From positions 1 through 15,077 of the forward strand of contig JAEWBT010000098.1 in assembly GCA_023391015.1 (NCBI GenBank): a DNA stretch of 15,077 nucleotides, in the 5' to 3' direction. The first letter of the stretch is position 1; the number at the start of each line of letters is the position of its first letter. Positions 7,399 to 14,172 of this stretch are shown piece after piece. The position numbers and the translations under genes were made by a program. The stretch comes from Bacteroidota bacterium. GTDB taxonomy: Bacteria > Bacteroidota > Bacteroidia > Chitinophagales > Chitinophagaceae. The notes below the pieces were generated by a model, which did no database searches, had not been told where the DNA came from, and was given only the letters and a program-made list of their open reading frames with translations.

Positions 7399-7704
7399 AG
7401 GTTTTGAGTATAGATTTTAGGGGAGAATGGGATTTCACCTTTAGGGAGCGCAAATTGAATATCCTTACAGTTCTTTTGTCATCCCGGAACGGGACCTACG
7501 TGGAATGCAAGCCGACATAGACCCCGTTCCGGGGTGACAAAAGATTAGGACCGAAACGGCAGTATCGCTGATTTTAAAGGTGGATTTATAATACATCATG
7601 GCAGTCAGCCGGAGTTCTTCGCTGTTACCATTCTGGAATGGACAAAAAATTAAGGGGATGCGCTTTATTACAAAGGCCAGTCAATTCTAAAGGTTTCGGG
7701 TTCC
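7399..7704. other. recC-recB spacer (306 bp), no gene seen
   Basis: I find no credible gene here. The spacer holds the large inverted repeat at 7474-7542, a 12-mer GACAAAAGATTA (7535-7546) that recurs upstream of recC, and a small dyad CCATTC-TG-GAATGG (7628-7641). No T-tailed terminator and no clear TAnnTTTG element precedes recB, so I cannot tell whether recB has its own promoter or is read through from recC. Confidence 0.6.
7474..7542. repeat. REP-like inverted repeat in recC-recB spacer
   Basis: The left arm TTTTGTCATCCCGGAACGGG (7474-7493) and right arm CCCGTTCCGGGGTGACAAAA (7523-7542) are reverse complements with one mismatch in 20, separated by 29 bases. The GTCATCCCGGAA start is, from memory, common in dispersed intergenic repeats of Bacteroidota. 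No open reading frame or transposase accompanies it. In RNA it would make a strong stem between recC and recB. Confidence 0.8.
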
Positions 7705-10700
7705 TTACGCAAACAACTCCAGCAACCCTTCGTAAAACACTTGGTGCATTTTCCGGAAACTTTCCAGCGCGCCTTCGGTGGCGCAATGGCCTTGCCGGTA
7801 GTGGTGGCGGAAATACGCATCTATGTAAGCTTCTTTTTCGGCGTGGCGGTCTATGAATTTCCGGAAATCTTCCAGGCTCATGGTGTCCGGAATGTCTCTT
7901 TTGCCAAGCGTTCCCGGCAGGGCAGCGGTGAATACAAACGGCGTTTCGCGGCCTTCGGCGTAGAGCGTCGCCATGGCCGAAAGTTTTTCCAGTGCCTCGG
8001 CCTGCGACAGTCCGGCGGCGCAGGAAATCCGGTCTTCTACCTGCGATACAAAATGCAACTCCCGGACCACCCCGGCGGCCACGCCCAGCACATACGCCAG
8101 CGCGGCTTTCATCCGGTGGCGGGCTTCGCTTTTGGAAAAACACGGGAAACACAACCGGCCGCCGTCGTAGAGGGCCAGATTTCCGGAAATGGAAAGCACG
8201 TTTCCCAGCGCTACCGTTACCGGAACGGACACCGGCTGCGAATCACCCAGCAATTGCGCCGTCAGCGCCTTGACGCCGCCCACCTCATCGGCCAGCTCTT
8301 CCAAAATCACTACCGACATGCTGCGAAGCGGCAAAGCGCCGTTGCGCACGTGGTAGCGCCGCCAGTTCTCCGTGTCTTCCTCCGACACGGTCAGCAAGCT
8401 ACTTTTCAAAATGCTACGGCCCAGCGCATTCGGGTTCAGCATTTCCAAATCCGACAACGCGGCTTCCGACGGGTCATACACAATGCCGAGGCGGTGGCGG
8501 TACCACGTCTCCAGCGCGTTGGTGGCAAACCGGCTCAAGCTGCCGAGTTGGATTTCCGTCACGACCGACGGTTCAGTTTCCTTGCTTTCCAGCGTCCATT
8601 TGGAAACCGGCGAAGGCTCCTGCCGCAGGTAATCACGCCGGCGCGGGTCGCCGTTGTTGTAGTGTGCGCTAAAGCTGTGCAGCGGATGCGGCACCACAAA
8701 ATCCCGGATGATTGGCTGCGCTTCTTTCCCAACGCCGTCCTCAATGTAATCCAGCAACTCCTCTACCAACGGACTGGGCGCCTGGGCGGTATTGTCTTTC
8801 GCCGCCTTGCCCAGGTAGCTGATGTAGAGATATTCCTCTGCCGAAAGCACGGTTTCCAGAAACAGGTGGCGGTCGTTGTCGCGCACGCTCCGGTCGCCCA
8901 CTTCGCGTTGCGCCGTCATTTTGTTGAATGTTACCACCGATTCACGACGCGGAAATTTATCGGCATCCATCCCCAATAAGGCTACGATTTTAAACGGCAC
9001 GCTGCGCATCGGAACCATAGAGCAAAATGTAATTCCGCCGTAACCAAAGGTGGACGACTGCGAAGCGCCTTTTAAGCCCTGAAGCAGGCTGCGGCTGAAC
9101 ACCTCGTAGGAAATCGGTTCGGGCATGTACTCAAAAGCGGCGTTGTAGCCCCCCAGTTGGGACAGAAGGCCTTGCAATTCCTCGTCAATTTCCTCGCCGG
9201 TGTCGGCAAGCAGGTCGTTAATCACACGCTCCACGTAGCCCACCCAGTCGGCAATGCTGCGCGCCCGGTAGCGGGTTTCCAGGTGTTGCATCAGCACTTC
9301 GGCAAAGTAGGCAAAGCGAATGGCCGTCTCGGCGTCCGATCCTTCCACGCAATCCAGCGGGTGCAATTCTTCGCCATTTTCCGTAACGCACAGGTCGTCA
9401 CCCTGCATACACACGCCGTACACAATGCGTTGCAGGCCGTAGCGCCAGCTCACAAACCGGGTGTCGTCTTCGGCGTCGCCGTCCAGCCCAAAGCGGATGT
9501 TGGCGTCCTCAATCAAGCGACGGATCAGCGCGGTGTCGTGCAGGAAAAACCGATCGCGGATATGGGAAAACTCCAATAGCTGCGCCACTTCCTCAGGCTT
9601 AAAACTATCGGCTGCTAGTTGCAGGATGGCCACCAGTGCATCGGTCAGCGTGTCGCCGCCGTGCGGGTTTTCGTCGGAAAGGGTATAACGGAATTTATAC
9701 GGCGCGTTGTCAAAAACGGCTTTGATATACGGCGCGTAAGTGTTGATATCGGAAACCATCACCAGCACGTCCTGCGGCGAAAAAGAGGGGTTTTTCTCCC
9801 ACAACCCCATGAGGTAATTATAAAACGCTTCCACCTCGCGCAGGGGCGTGTAGCACGATTGCACCGTGAGCGAACCGTCGGTCAGGTCAGTTTCGGAAAG
9901 CCGGTGGCGGTCGGCGCGGGCCACCCCATTGTGGATGTCGTCCTGAATTTTTTGCAGCAGGGTTTCCGGAACTGTTTCCTCCGCCGGCAGCGCTTCGTAG
10001 GCGTTCAGAAAAGCATCGTGGCGGAACAAAAGCCGGAAGGTATCCTGCACCACGCGGCCCCAACTGGTAAGCAGCGGATTTCCGGAACTTTCGGCGTCTT
10101 TCACGTCAATGCCTTTGCTTTGGAGAATGGCCAGTTGCTTTTCGCTCCGGTCTTCATACCAATACACGCCGGCAGCCGGGTCCAGGAGGTAAAACCGGAC
10201 GTCAATCACCCCGGAAAGCGCGTGCAAAAGTGAAACGTGGTAGTCGGTGATAATGGAAATGCCAAAGACGTGCACCACCGGCATGTGGCGTTGCAGGTAC
10301 CGGACATTATCGGGGTTTTTCAGCGCTTCCAGAATGGCGTCGCCCATGCGCGTTTTGTCGGAAAGGCGGTCCTGAGTCAGGGTCATCACCTGTTGCCAGA
10401 GGTGATGCTGCCAGTCGTCGGGGTTTTTTGTGGGGCGGTTCCATTTCCGGATAAGGCCGGGCCGGTAAATCTGGTATTGGTCAAAAAGAACGGCGACTTT
10501 TTCGGCCAGCTCCAACCGTTTCAGGTCGCTGTCGGCCTCGCTGTTTTGGTAATACCCCGCTACGTCCGGAAACAATTTCCGGAAATCATCGCTGCCCAGC
10601 ACCTGGTATAGCTGCCAGCGCAGCTGCGGCACCGAGACCGTTCGTTGCGTTTCGCCCACCAGCAACCGAAACGCCAGCAGGATAATCTCATTCGGCCCCA

Positions 10701-10887
10701 GGTATTTACAGTTGGCCGCAATGCCGGTGTGGGCTGCCAGTTGCAGGCGCAGAAAATTATTCATGCCCTCCGTCTGGGTCACCACATAGTCGGCATCAAA
10801 CACGCCCCGGCTGCGGGCCGCGAGGTCGCGGGTGAAATGTTTTGCCAGTTGGCGCAGCGAACGGGAAACCTGAAGAGAAAGTGGCAT
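7705..10887 (-). CDS. recC: Exodeoxyribonuclease V subunit gamma, RecC
   Basis: RecC is the scaffold of the RecBCD complex. It splits the duplex ahead of RecB and RecD and, in E. coli, scans the strand for Chi through a degenerate helicase fold. The protein is 1060 aa, near the E. coli length. Recognisable RecC blocks are TQTEGMNNFLRLQLAAHTGI at 37-56, HVFGISIITDYHVSLLHAL at 207-225, SCYTPLREVEAFYNYL at 345-360, VLVMVSDINTYAPYIKAVFD at 375-394, and GITFCSMVPMRSVPFKIVAL at 619-638 followed by GMDADKFPRRE. No Walker A motif is seen, as expected for RecC. The N-terminus MPLSLQVSRSLRQLAKHF fits the family, supporting ATG 10887. It lies between recD and recB on one strand. Six TTCCGGAA motifs lie inside, in all three codon phases. 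The sequence this RecC would recognise as Chi is not known to me. Confidence 0.95.
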   Translation of the reverse strand: MPLSLQVSRSLRQLAKHFTRDLAARSRGVFDADYVVTQTEGMNNFLRLQLAAHTGIAANCKYLGPNEIILLAFRLLVGETQRTVSVPQLRWQLYQVLGSDDFRKLFPDVAGYYQNSEADSDLKRLELAEKVAVLFDQYQIYRPGLIRKWNRPTKNPDDWQHHLWQQVMTLTQDRLSDKTRMGDAILEALKNPDNVRYLQRHMPVVHVFGISIITDYHVSLLHALSGVIDVRFYLLDPAAGVYWYEDRSEKQLAILQSKGIDVKDAESSGNPLLTSWGRVVQDTFRLLFRHDAFLNAYEALPAEETVPETLLQKIQDDIHNGVARADRHRLSETDLTDGSLTVQSCYTPLREVEAFYNYLMGLWEKNPSFSPQDVLVMVSDINTYAPYIKAVFDNAPYKFRYTLSDENPHGGDTLTDALVAILQLAADSFKPEEVAQLLEFSHIRDRFFLHDTALIRRLIEDANIRFGLDGDAEDDTRFVSWRYGLQRIVYGVCMQGDDLCVTENGEELHPLDCVEGSDAETAIRFAYFAEVLMQHLETRYRARSIADWVGYVERVINDLLADTGEEIDEELQGLLSQLGGYNAAFEYMPEPISYEVFSRSLLQGLKGASQSSTFGYGGITFCSMVPMRSVPFKIVALLGMDADKFPRRESVVTFNKMTAQREVGDRSVRDNDRHLFLETVLSAEEYLYISYLGKAAKDNTAQAPSPLVEELLDYIEDGVGKEAQPIIRDFVVPHPLHSFSAHYNNGDPRRRDYLRQEPSPVSKWTLESKETEPSVVTEIQLGSLSRFATNALETWYRHRLGIVYDPSEAALSDLEMLNPNALGRSILKSSLLTVSEEDTENWRRYHVRNGALPLRSMSVVILEELADEVGGVKALTAQLLGDSQPVSVPVTVALGNVLSISGNLALYDGGRLCFPCFSKSEARHRMKAALAYVLGVAAGVVRELHFVSQVEDRISCAAGLSQAEALEKLSAMATLYAEGRETPFVFTAALPGTLGKRDIPDTMSLEDFRKFIDRHAEKEAYIDAYFRHHYRQGHCATEGALESFRKMHQVFYEGLLELFA

Positions 10888-10966
10888 TTTTAATGAGACA
10901 AAAGATTATAGACAAAAGAGTAAGAGCCAAGAACCAAAGAGATAAGTATCAATGCCCAAAAGTCGC

Positions 10967-11085
10967 TGTCATTCCGACCGCGAGGGAGGAATCTGTTGGG
11001 GGGCGGCTGTTTGAAATTTACTCTTCTTAAAACAGCATGGACATTTGACAGATTCTTTACTCCGCCTCACTCTGTTCGGAACGGA
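10967..11085. repeat. Imperfect REP-like inverted repeat in recD-recC spacer
   Basis: The left arm at 10967-10997 begins TGTCATTCCGACCGCGAGG and ends GAGGAATCTGTT. The right arm at 11047-11085 begins GACAGATTCTTTACTCCGCC and ends TTCGGAACGGA. They are imperfect reverse complements around a 49-base centre. TGTCATTCCGA...GAGGAATCTG is a pattern I recall from dispersed intergenic repeats in Bacteroidota. It fills most of the 215-bp spacer. The rest holds a purine-rich stretch with AGACAAAAG twice (10896-10904, 10910-10918), just upstream of recC. Confidence 0.7.
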
Positions 11086-11102
11086 AGTACTTTTTAAGCA
11101 TT

Positions 11103-12893
11103 TTAAAACCGCTCGTGAATGCCCGAAGCGCGGGCAATTTTCCGGGCGGCGGCGGCGCGCACCACGCTTCCGCTTCCCTGAATCCAAACCTTTTCGCGGG
11201 CGCGGGTTACGGCGGTGTACAGCAGTTCGCGGCTCAGCAAGGCCATGTCTTCGCGGTCAGGCAGGCGGATGAGCACTTCGTTAAACTCCGACCCCTGACT
11301 TTTATGCACCGTCATGGCGAAAGCCGTTTGCGCGTCGGGCAGGTAACCGGGCAACACCGAACGGACGCCACCGGCTGCATCTTCAAACCAAACCCGCAAA
11401 ACGCCTTTTTCATCGCGCCGCACAATTCCGGTATCGCCGTTGAAGAGGCCCAGGTCGGGGTAGTTTTTGGTGAGAATCACCGGGCGGTTGTGGTAGTGGC
11501 CGGTTGTGGGATTCAGGAGTTTTTTCCGGAACAGAAACTCCTCAATCGCGCTGTTGGTGTCGGCCAGTCCGTAAGGCCCCTGCCGCGTCACGACCAGCAC
11601 CCGGCGGCGGGCCAGCGTTTGCAGCGCTGTGTGAATGTCCTTTTCCAGAATAAAATCTTCGTAACCGGCGATGAAATGCTCAAAAACGACTGGATCGTGG
11701 TCGGCATCCAGGCACACCTGCACGTCGTCTTGTTGGGAAATGAAATGGTCCAGCGTTGCTTCATCGTTGTGGATGACAGCCTTACTGAACCGGCCAATGC
11801 CGGCGTCGTCGCGGAAGCGATGGCTCACCTGCAAAGCAATGATGCGACCAAAAAGCGGGTGGCCGGGGGCGTCGTCGCAGGCGGTTTGGGCGGGCAGCGC
11901 CGTTGCGTTTTCCGGAAAAATGTCGTTTAAAAGCTGCCGCCACTCCTCGCTGAACCCATTGACGGTCGGCAACGCACCGCAGAGGTCGCCAAACAAACTT
12001 CCGGCTTCCACCGAGGCCAACTGGCTTTTATCGCCCAACAAAATCAGCCGCGTTCCCGGACCAACGGCTTGCAGCAGTTTTGCAAACAAGGCCACGTCAA
12101 TCATGCTACTTTCATCAGCAATAATCAGGTCAAACGGCAGTGGGTTTTCGGCGTTGTGGTGGAAGTACGGCGAGGCACGCCGGGCTTTCAGCAGGCGGTG
12201 AATGGTGGCGGGCGACAGGCGGGCAAACGCATCCTGAATGTGGTCCAGGCCGTCGGGCAGCGTGGCCTGGCGCAGGCTTTCGGCCATCCGGGCGGCCGCC
12301 TTTCCGGTGGGCGCGGCGAGGGCTACGCGCAACTCCGGTTGCAGGGTAAACAGCAAGGCCAGCAGCTTGGCAACGGTCGTTGTTTTTCCGGTTCCCGGCC
12401 CGCCTGTGATAATCGTGAAGTTTTGAAGGGCGGCGCACAGGGCGGCGGTCAGTTGCCAGTCGGGGCCGGTTGTGGGCGTGCTGAAAAGTTTTTCCAGCAA
12501 GCTTTTTTGCGCGCGCAGGGCTTCGGTGCGGACTTCTAAAAATTCTTTTTCTTCCTCGACAAACCGGCGAATGCGCTCCACGCAGGTCGTTTCATACTGA
12601 AAATAGCGTTGCAGGTACAGCCGGTCGTTGTGGAGGATAAACGGCTTGCGCAGGTCGGTTTCGGTGCCCACCAGGCCCGCGTGGTAGGGCGAACAGCGGC
12701 CCGCTGCCAGCGTTTCCCGGTAGCGCTCCGGCAAACTTTCTTTTTCGGCCTCCAGGTCGCTGGTGTGGATGCAGACGTGGCCTTCGTTTAATTTCCGGAA
12801 CAGCAGGTGCGCGAAAGGCTGAAAACCTTCTTCCCTAAAGAAAAGCGCAAACTGCTGGGGCAGGTCGGCGGTGGCAAAAAAAGACTGGGACAT
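11103..12893 (-). CDS. recD: Exodeoxyribonuclease V subunit alpha, RecD
   Basis: RecD is the 5'-3' SF1B helicase of RecBCD and controls the nuclease and Chi response of the complex. At 596 aa it has the length of RecD1 (E. coli about 608) and lacks the long N-terminus of stand-alone RecD2. Motifs are Walker A GGPGTGKTT at 164-172, Ia APTGKAA at 194-200, Walker B DESSMID at 260-266, motif III GDKSQLASVEAGSLFGDL at 287-304, motif V VHKSQGSEF at 529-537 and motif VI LLYTAVTRAREKVWI at 557-571. All look intact. The start at 12893 gives MSQSFFATADLPQQFALFF; no earlier in-frame ATG looks better. It is the first rec gene in the direction of transcription, followed by recC after 215 bp. E. coli instead has recC-ptrA-recB-recD. 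Three TTCCGGAA motifs lie inside (11524, 11910, 12793). Confidence 0.96.
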   Translation of the reverse strand: MSQSFFATADLPQQFALFFREEGFQPFAHLLFRKLNEGHVCIHTSDLEAEKESLPERYRETLAAGRCSPYHAGLVGTETDLRKPFILHNDRLYLQRYFQYETTCVERIRRFVEEEKEFLEVRTEALRAQKSLLEKLFSTPTTGPDWQLTAALCAALQNFTIITGGPGTGKTTTVAKLLALLFTLQPELRVALAAPTGKAAARMAESLRQATLPDGLDHIQDAFARLSPATIHRLLKARRASPYFHHNAENPLPFDLIIADESSMIDVALFAKLLQAVGPGTRLILLGDKSQLASVEAGSLFGDLCGALPTVNGFSEEWRQLLNDIFPENATALPAQTACDDAPGHPLFGRIIALQVSHRFRDDAGIGRFSKAVIHNDEATLDHFISQQDDVQVCLDADHDPVVFEHFIAGYEDFILEKDIHTALQTLARRRVLVVTRQGPYGLADTNSAIEEFLFRKKLLNPTTGHYHNRPVILTKNYPDLGLFNGDTGIVRRDEKGVLRVWFEDAAGGVRSVLPGYLPDAQTAFAMTVHKSQGSEFNEVLIRLPDREDMALLSRELLYTAVTRAREKVWIQGSGSVVRAAAARKIARASGIHERF

Positions 12894-13077
12894 AGGCGAA
12901 ATTTACAACAGAAAAGCAAAGCGGGCTTCGGACTCTTCTTTGCAAATTTCAGGTGCAGACACGCCAAACCGCGTCGCGGAAAAAGAACTGAATAAAATTT
13001 GGGGATTTTACTAAAAAAGGGGAATCACTGGATCTTTTTCTGAAGCTGTTTACCATATCTTTTTAAGGCATATTCTG

Positions 13078-13136
13078 TGTCACCCCGAGCGCGTCGAAGG
13101 ACTCCTAATGTGGGCTTCGACCCGCTCAGCCTGACA
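13078..13136. repeat. REP-like inverted repeat (GTCACCCCGAGCG type)
   Basis: The left arm TGTCACCCCGAGCGCGTCGAAG (13078-13099), read in two halves TGTCACCCCGA and GCGCGTCGAAG, matches the reverse complement of the right arm (13115-13136, CTTCGACCCGC then TCAGCCTGACA) at 18 of 22 positions, around a 15-base centre. It is in the spacer upstream of recD. Elements with the consensus GTCACCCTGAGCG...GTCGAAGG are, from memory, dispersed intergenic repeats in many bacteria. Confidence 0.75.
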
Positions 13137-13197
13137 TCTTATTTGCCTTTTGAGACCGCTTGCCCCAGTGGAGAAGGAAGCTGTGCTGCACTCAGCT

Positions 13198-13229
13198 TTT
13201 CCGGAAATTTTTCGCTTCATTTCCGGAAA
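13198..13229. repeat. Paired TTTCCGGAAA palindromes just past the DUF2400 gene
   Basis: Two TTTCCGGAAA copies (13198-13207, 13220-13229) lie 22 bp apart centre to centre, about two helical turns, and 11-42 bp past the stop codon of the DUF2400 gene. They can pair as a 10-bp stem with a 12-base loop. There is no T-run on the transcribed strand after the stem, so classic intrinsic termination is not supported. Confidence 0.7.
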
Positions 13230-13239
13230 TCAAGGCCTT

Positions 13240-14037
13240 TTACATGGCTTCGATGCCTTTATCTACCCCAATCGAAAACAGGGCAAAATCATATTTTACG
13301 GGATCTTCCGGACAGAATTGGCGCAGGTTTTCGGTCAATTCCATGGCGGCTTTCCAATCATCCTGGCGGCGGGCGAGCAGGCCCAGTTTCCGGGCCGTGC
13401 GGCCACTGTGAATATCGAGTGGGGCGATGAGATGGGCGGGTTGCAGTTTTTGCCAGATACCAAAATCCACACCGCCGGTATCCGCTCGCACCATCCAGCG
13501 CAGGTACATATTGAGGCGCTTGCAGGCCGAGCCGCGCTCCGGCGAAGCCACGTGTTTTTGGGTGCGCAGGGGCGAATGTTCCAACGCAAAAACCGCTTTC
13601 CGGAATTGAATCAATCCTTTTTGTACGGCGCTTTCGGGCTGCATTTCTCTACTCAGAAAAAGCTCTTCCAGCGTGTCGCTGCTTTGAAAATGACTTTTTA
13701 AAAACTGAATGAAATGCAGTAGATCCGTAGTGTTGAAGGTGCGGTGGGCAAAGCCTTCAAAGCGCTTCAGGTCGGCCTCTTCGTGATTGCGGATAAAATC
13801 ATGTGGAGCATTGTCCATCCAATCCATCAGCCGCTCCAGGTTGCGGATAATCATCTTGCGATTTCCCCAGGCCAGGGTAGCGGCGAACAGTCCGGCGATT
13901 TCAATGTCTTTTTTTCCGGAAAACCGGTGGGGAATAGAGATCGGGTCGTGGGAGATGAAAGCCGGGGTGTTGTAGCGGGCCACGGCAGCATCCAGCAGGT
14001 TCTTGAGTGCTGCGGCGTTTTTTGGGGGAAACGACAT
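13240..14037 (-). CDS. TIGR02757/DUF2400 family protein, possible DNA-glycosylase-like fold
   Basis: This 265-aa protein belongs to TIGR02757 (DUF2400), a family of unproven function found patchily in Bacteroidota, spirochaetes and some proteobacteria. Family marks are DIEIAGLFAATLAWGNR at 44-60, the block GSACKRLNMYLRWMVRAD at 169-186, and the end PLDIHSGRTARKLGL at 206-220 followed by PEDPVKYDFALFSIG at 243-257. The last two blocks recall the catalytic-Asp and final helices of HhH-GPD DNA glycosylases (compare VDTHVxRVxxRLGL). K173 and D208 would then be candidate catalytic residues; this is inference from pattern only. The ATG at 14037 gives MSFPPKNAAALKNLL, a good family start. It lies upstream of recD on the same strand, 346 bp away, so it is not clearly in one operon. 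Two TTCCGGAA motifs lie inside (13598, 13914). Confidence 0.85.
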   Translation of the reverse strand: MSFPPKNAAALKNLLDAAVARYNTPAFISHDPISIPHRFSGKKDIEIAGLFAATLAWGNRKMIIRNLERLMDWMDNAPHDFIRNHEEADLKRFEGFAHRTFNTTDLLHFIQFLKSHFQSSDTLEELFLSREMQPESAVQKGLIQFRKAVFALEHSPLRTQKHVASPERGSACKRLNMYLRWMVRADTGGVDFGIWQKLQPAHLIAPLDIHSGRTARKLGLLARRQDDWKAAMELTENLRQFCPEDPVKYDFALFSIGVDKGIEAM

Positions 14038-14097
14038 GGTTTTTGCTCCAACAAAAAGGAAAAGAGAAGGTTTCTTCCCCAGGTTTATAAACCGGAA

Positions 14098-14129
14098 TTT
14101 TCCGGAAAACGCATCTGATTTCCGGAAAA
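14098..14129. repeat. Paired TTTCCGGAAA palindromes between the porin gene and the DUF2400 gene
   Basis: TTTTCCGGAAAA (14098-14109) and TTTCCGGAAA (14119-14128) lie about 20 bp apart centre to centre. TTTTCCGGAAA (14098-14108) and TTTCCGGAAAA (14119-14129) can pair as an 11-bp stem with a 10-base loop. The pair is 44-75 bp past the stop codon of the porin gene and 61-92 bp upstream of the DUF2400 ATG, on the strand both genes share. Confidence 0.7.
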
Positions 14130-14145
14130 TGCGCGCGGGATTAAT

Positions 14146-14168
14146 CCTTCGACGCCCTCAGTATGACC
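14146..14168. repeat. Solo arm of the GTCACCCCGAGCG-type repeat
   Basis: CCTTCGACGCC followed by CTCAGTATGACC closely resembles the right arm of the inverted repeat at 13115-13136 (CTTCGAC, CTCAG and TGAC are shared in register), but no left arm is seen nearby. It starts 4 bp past the porin stop codon. It is probably a decayed or half element. Confidence 0.5.
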
Positions 14169-14172
14169 GCTG

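Larger units (their letters stand above)
12894..13239. other. Spacer upstream of recD (346 bp), no gene seen
   Basis: No credible gene is present. From left to right the stretch holds a small dyad CCGCG-T-CGCGG near 12970, an AT-rich section (about 12990-13070) where a recD promoter would be expected but no clear TAnnTTTG match is visible, the REP-like repeat at 13078-13136, and a pair of TTTCCGGAAA palindromes at 13198-13229. Confidence 0.6.

Noticed and set aside
10656..10663. One copy of the E. coli Chi octamer (GCTGGTGG on the minus strand)
   Set aside because: One or a few copies in 15 kb are expected by chance, and there is no reason for this RecBCD to share the E. coli Chi.
10888..10920. 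TATAATCTTTTG on the minus strand as the recC promoter
   Set aside because: The gap between TA and TTTG is four bases rather than two, and it lies too close to the ATG to be convincing.
3982..14037. A defence island or mobile element around recBCD
   Set aside because: No restriction, toxin, integrase or transposase gene is present; the neighbours are housekeeping genes and only small repeats are seen.
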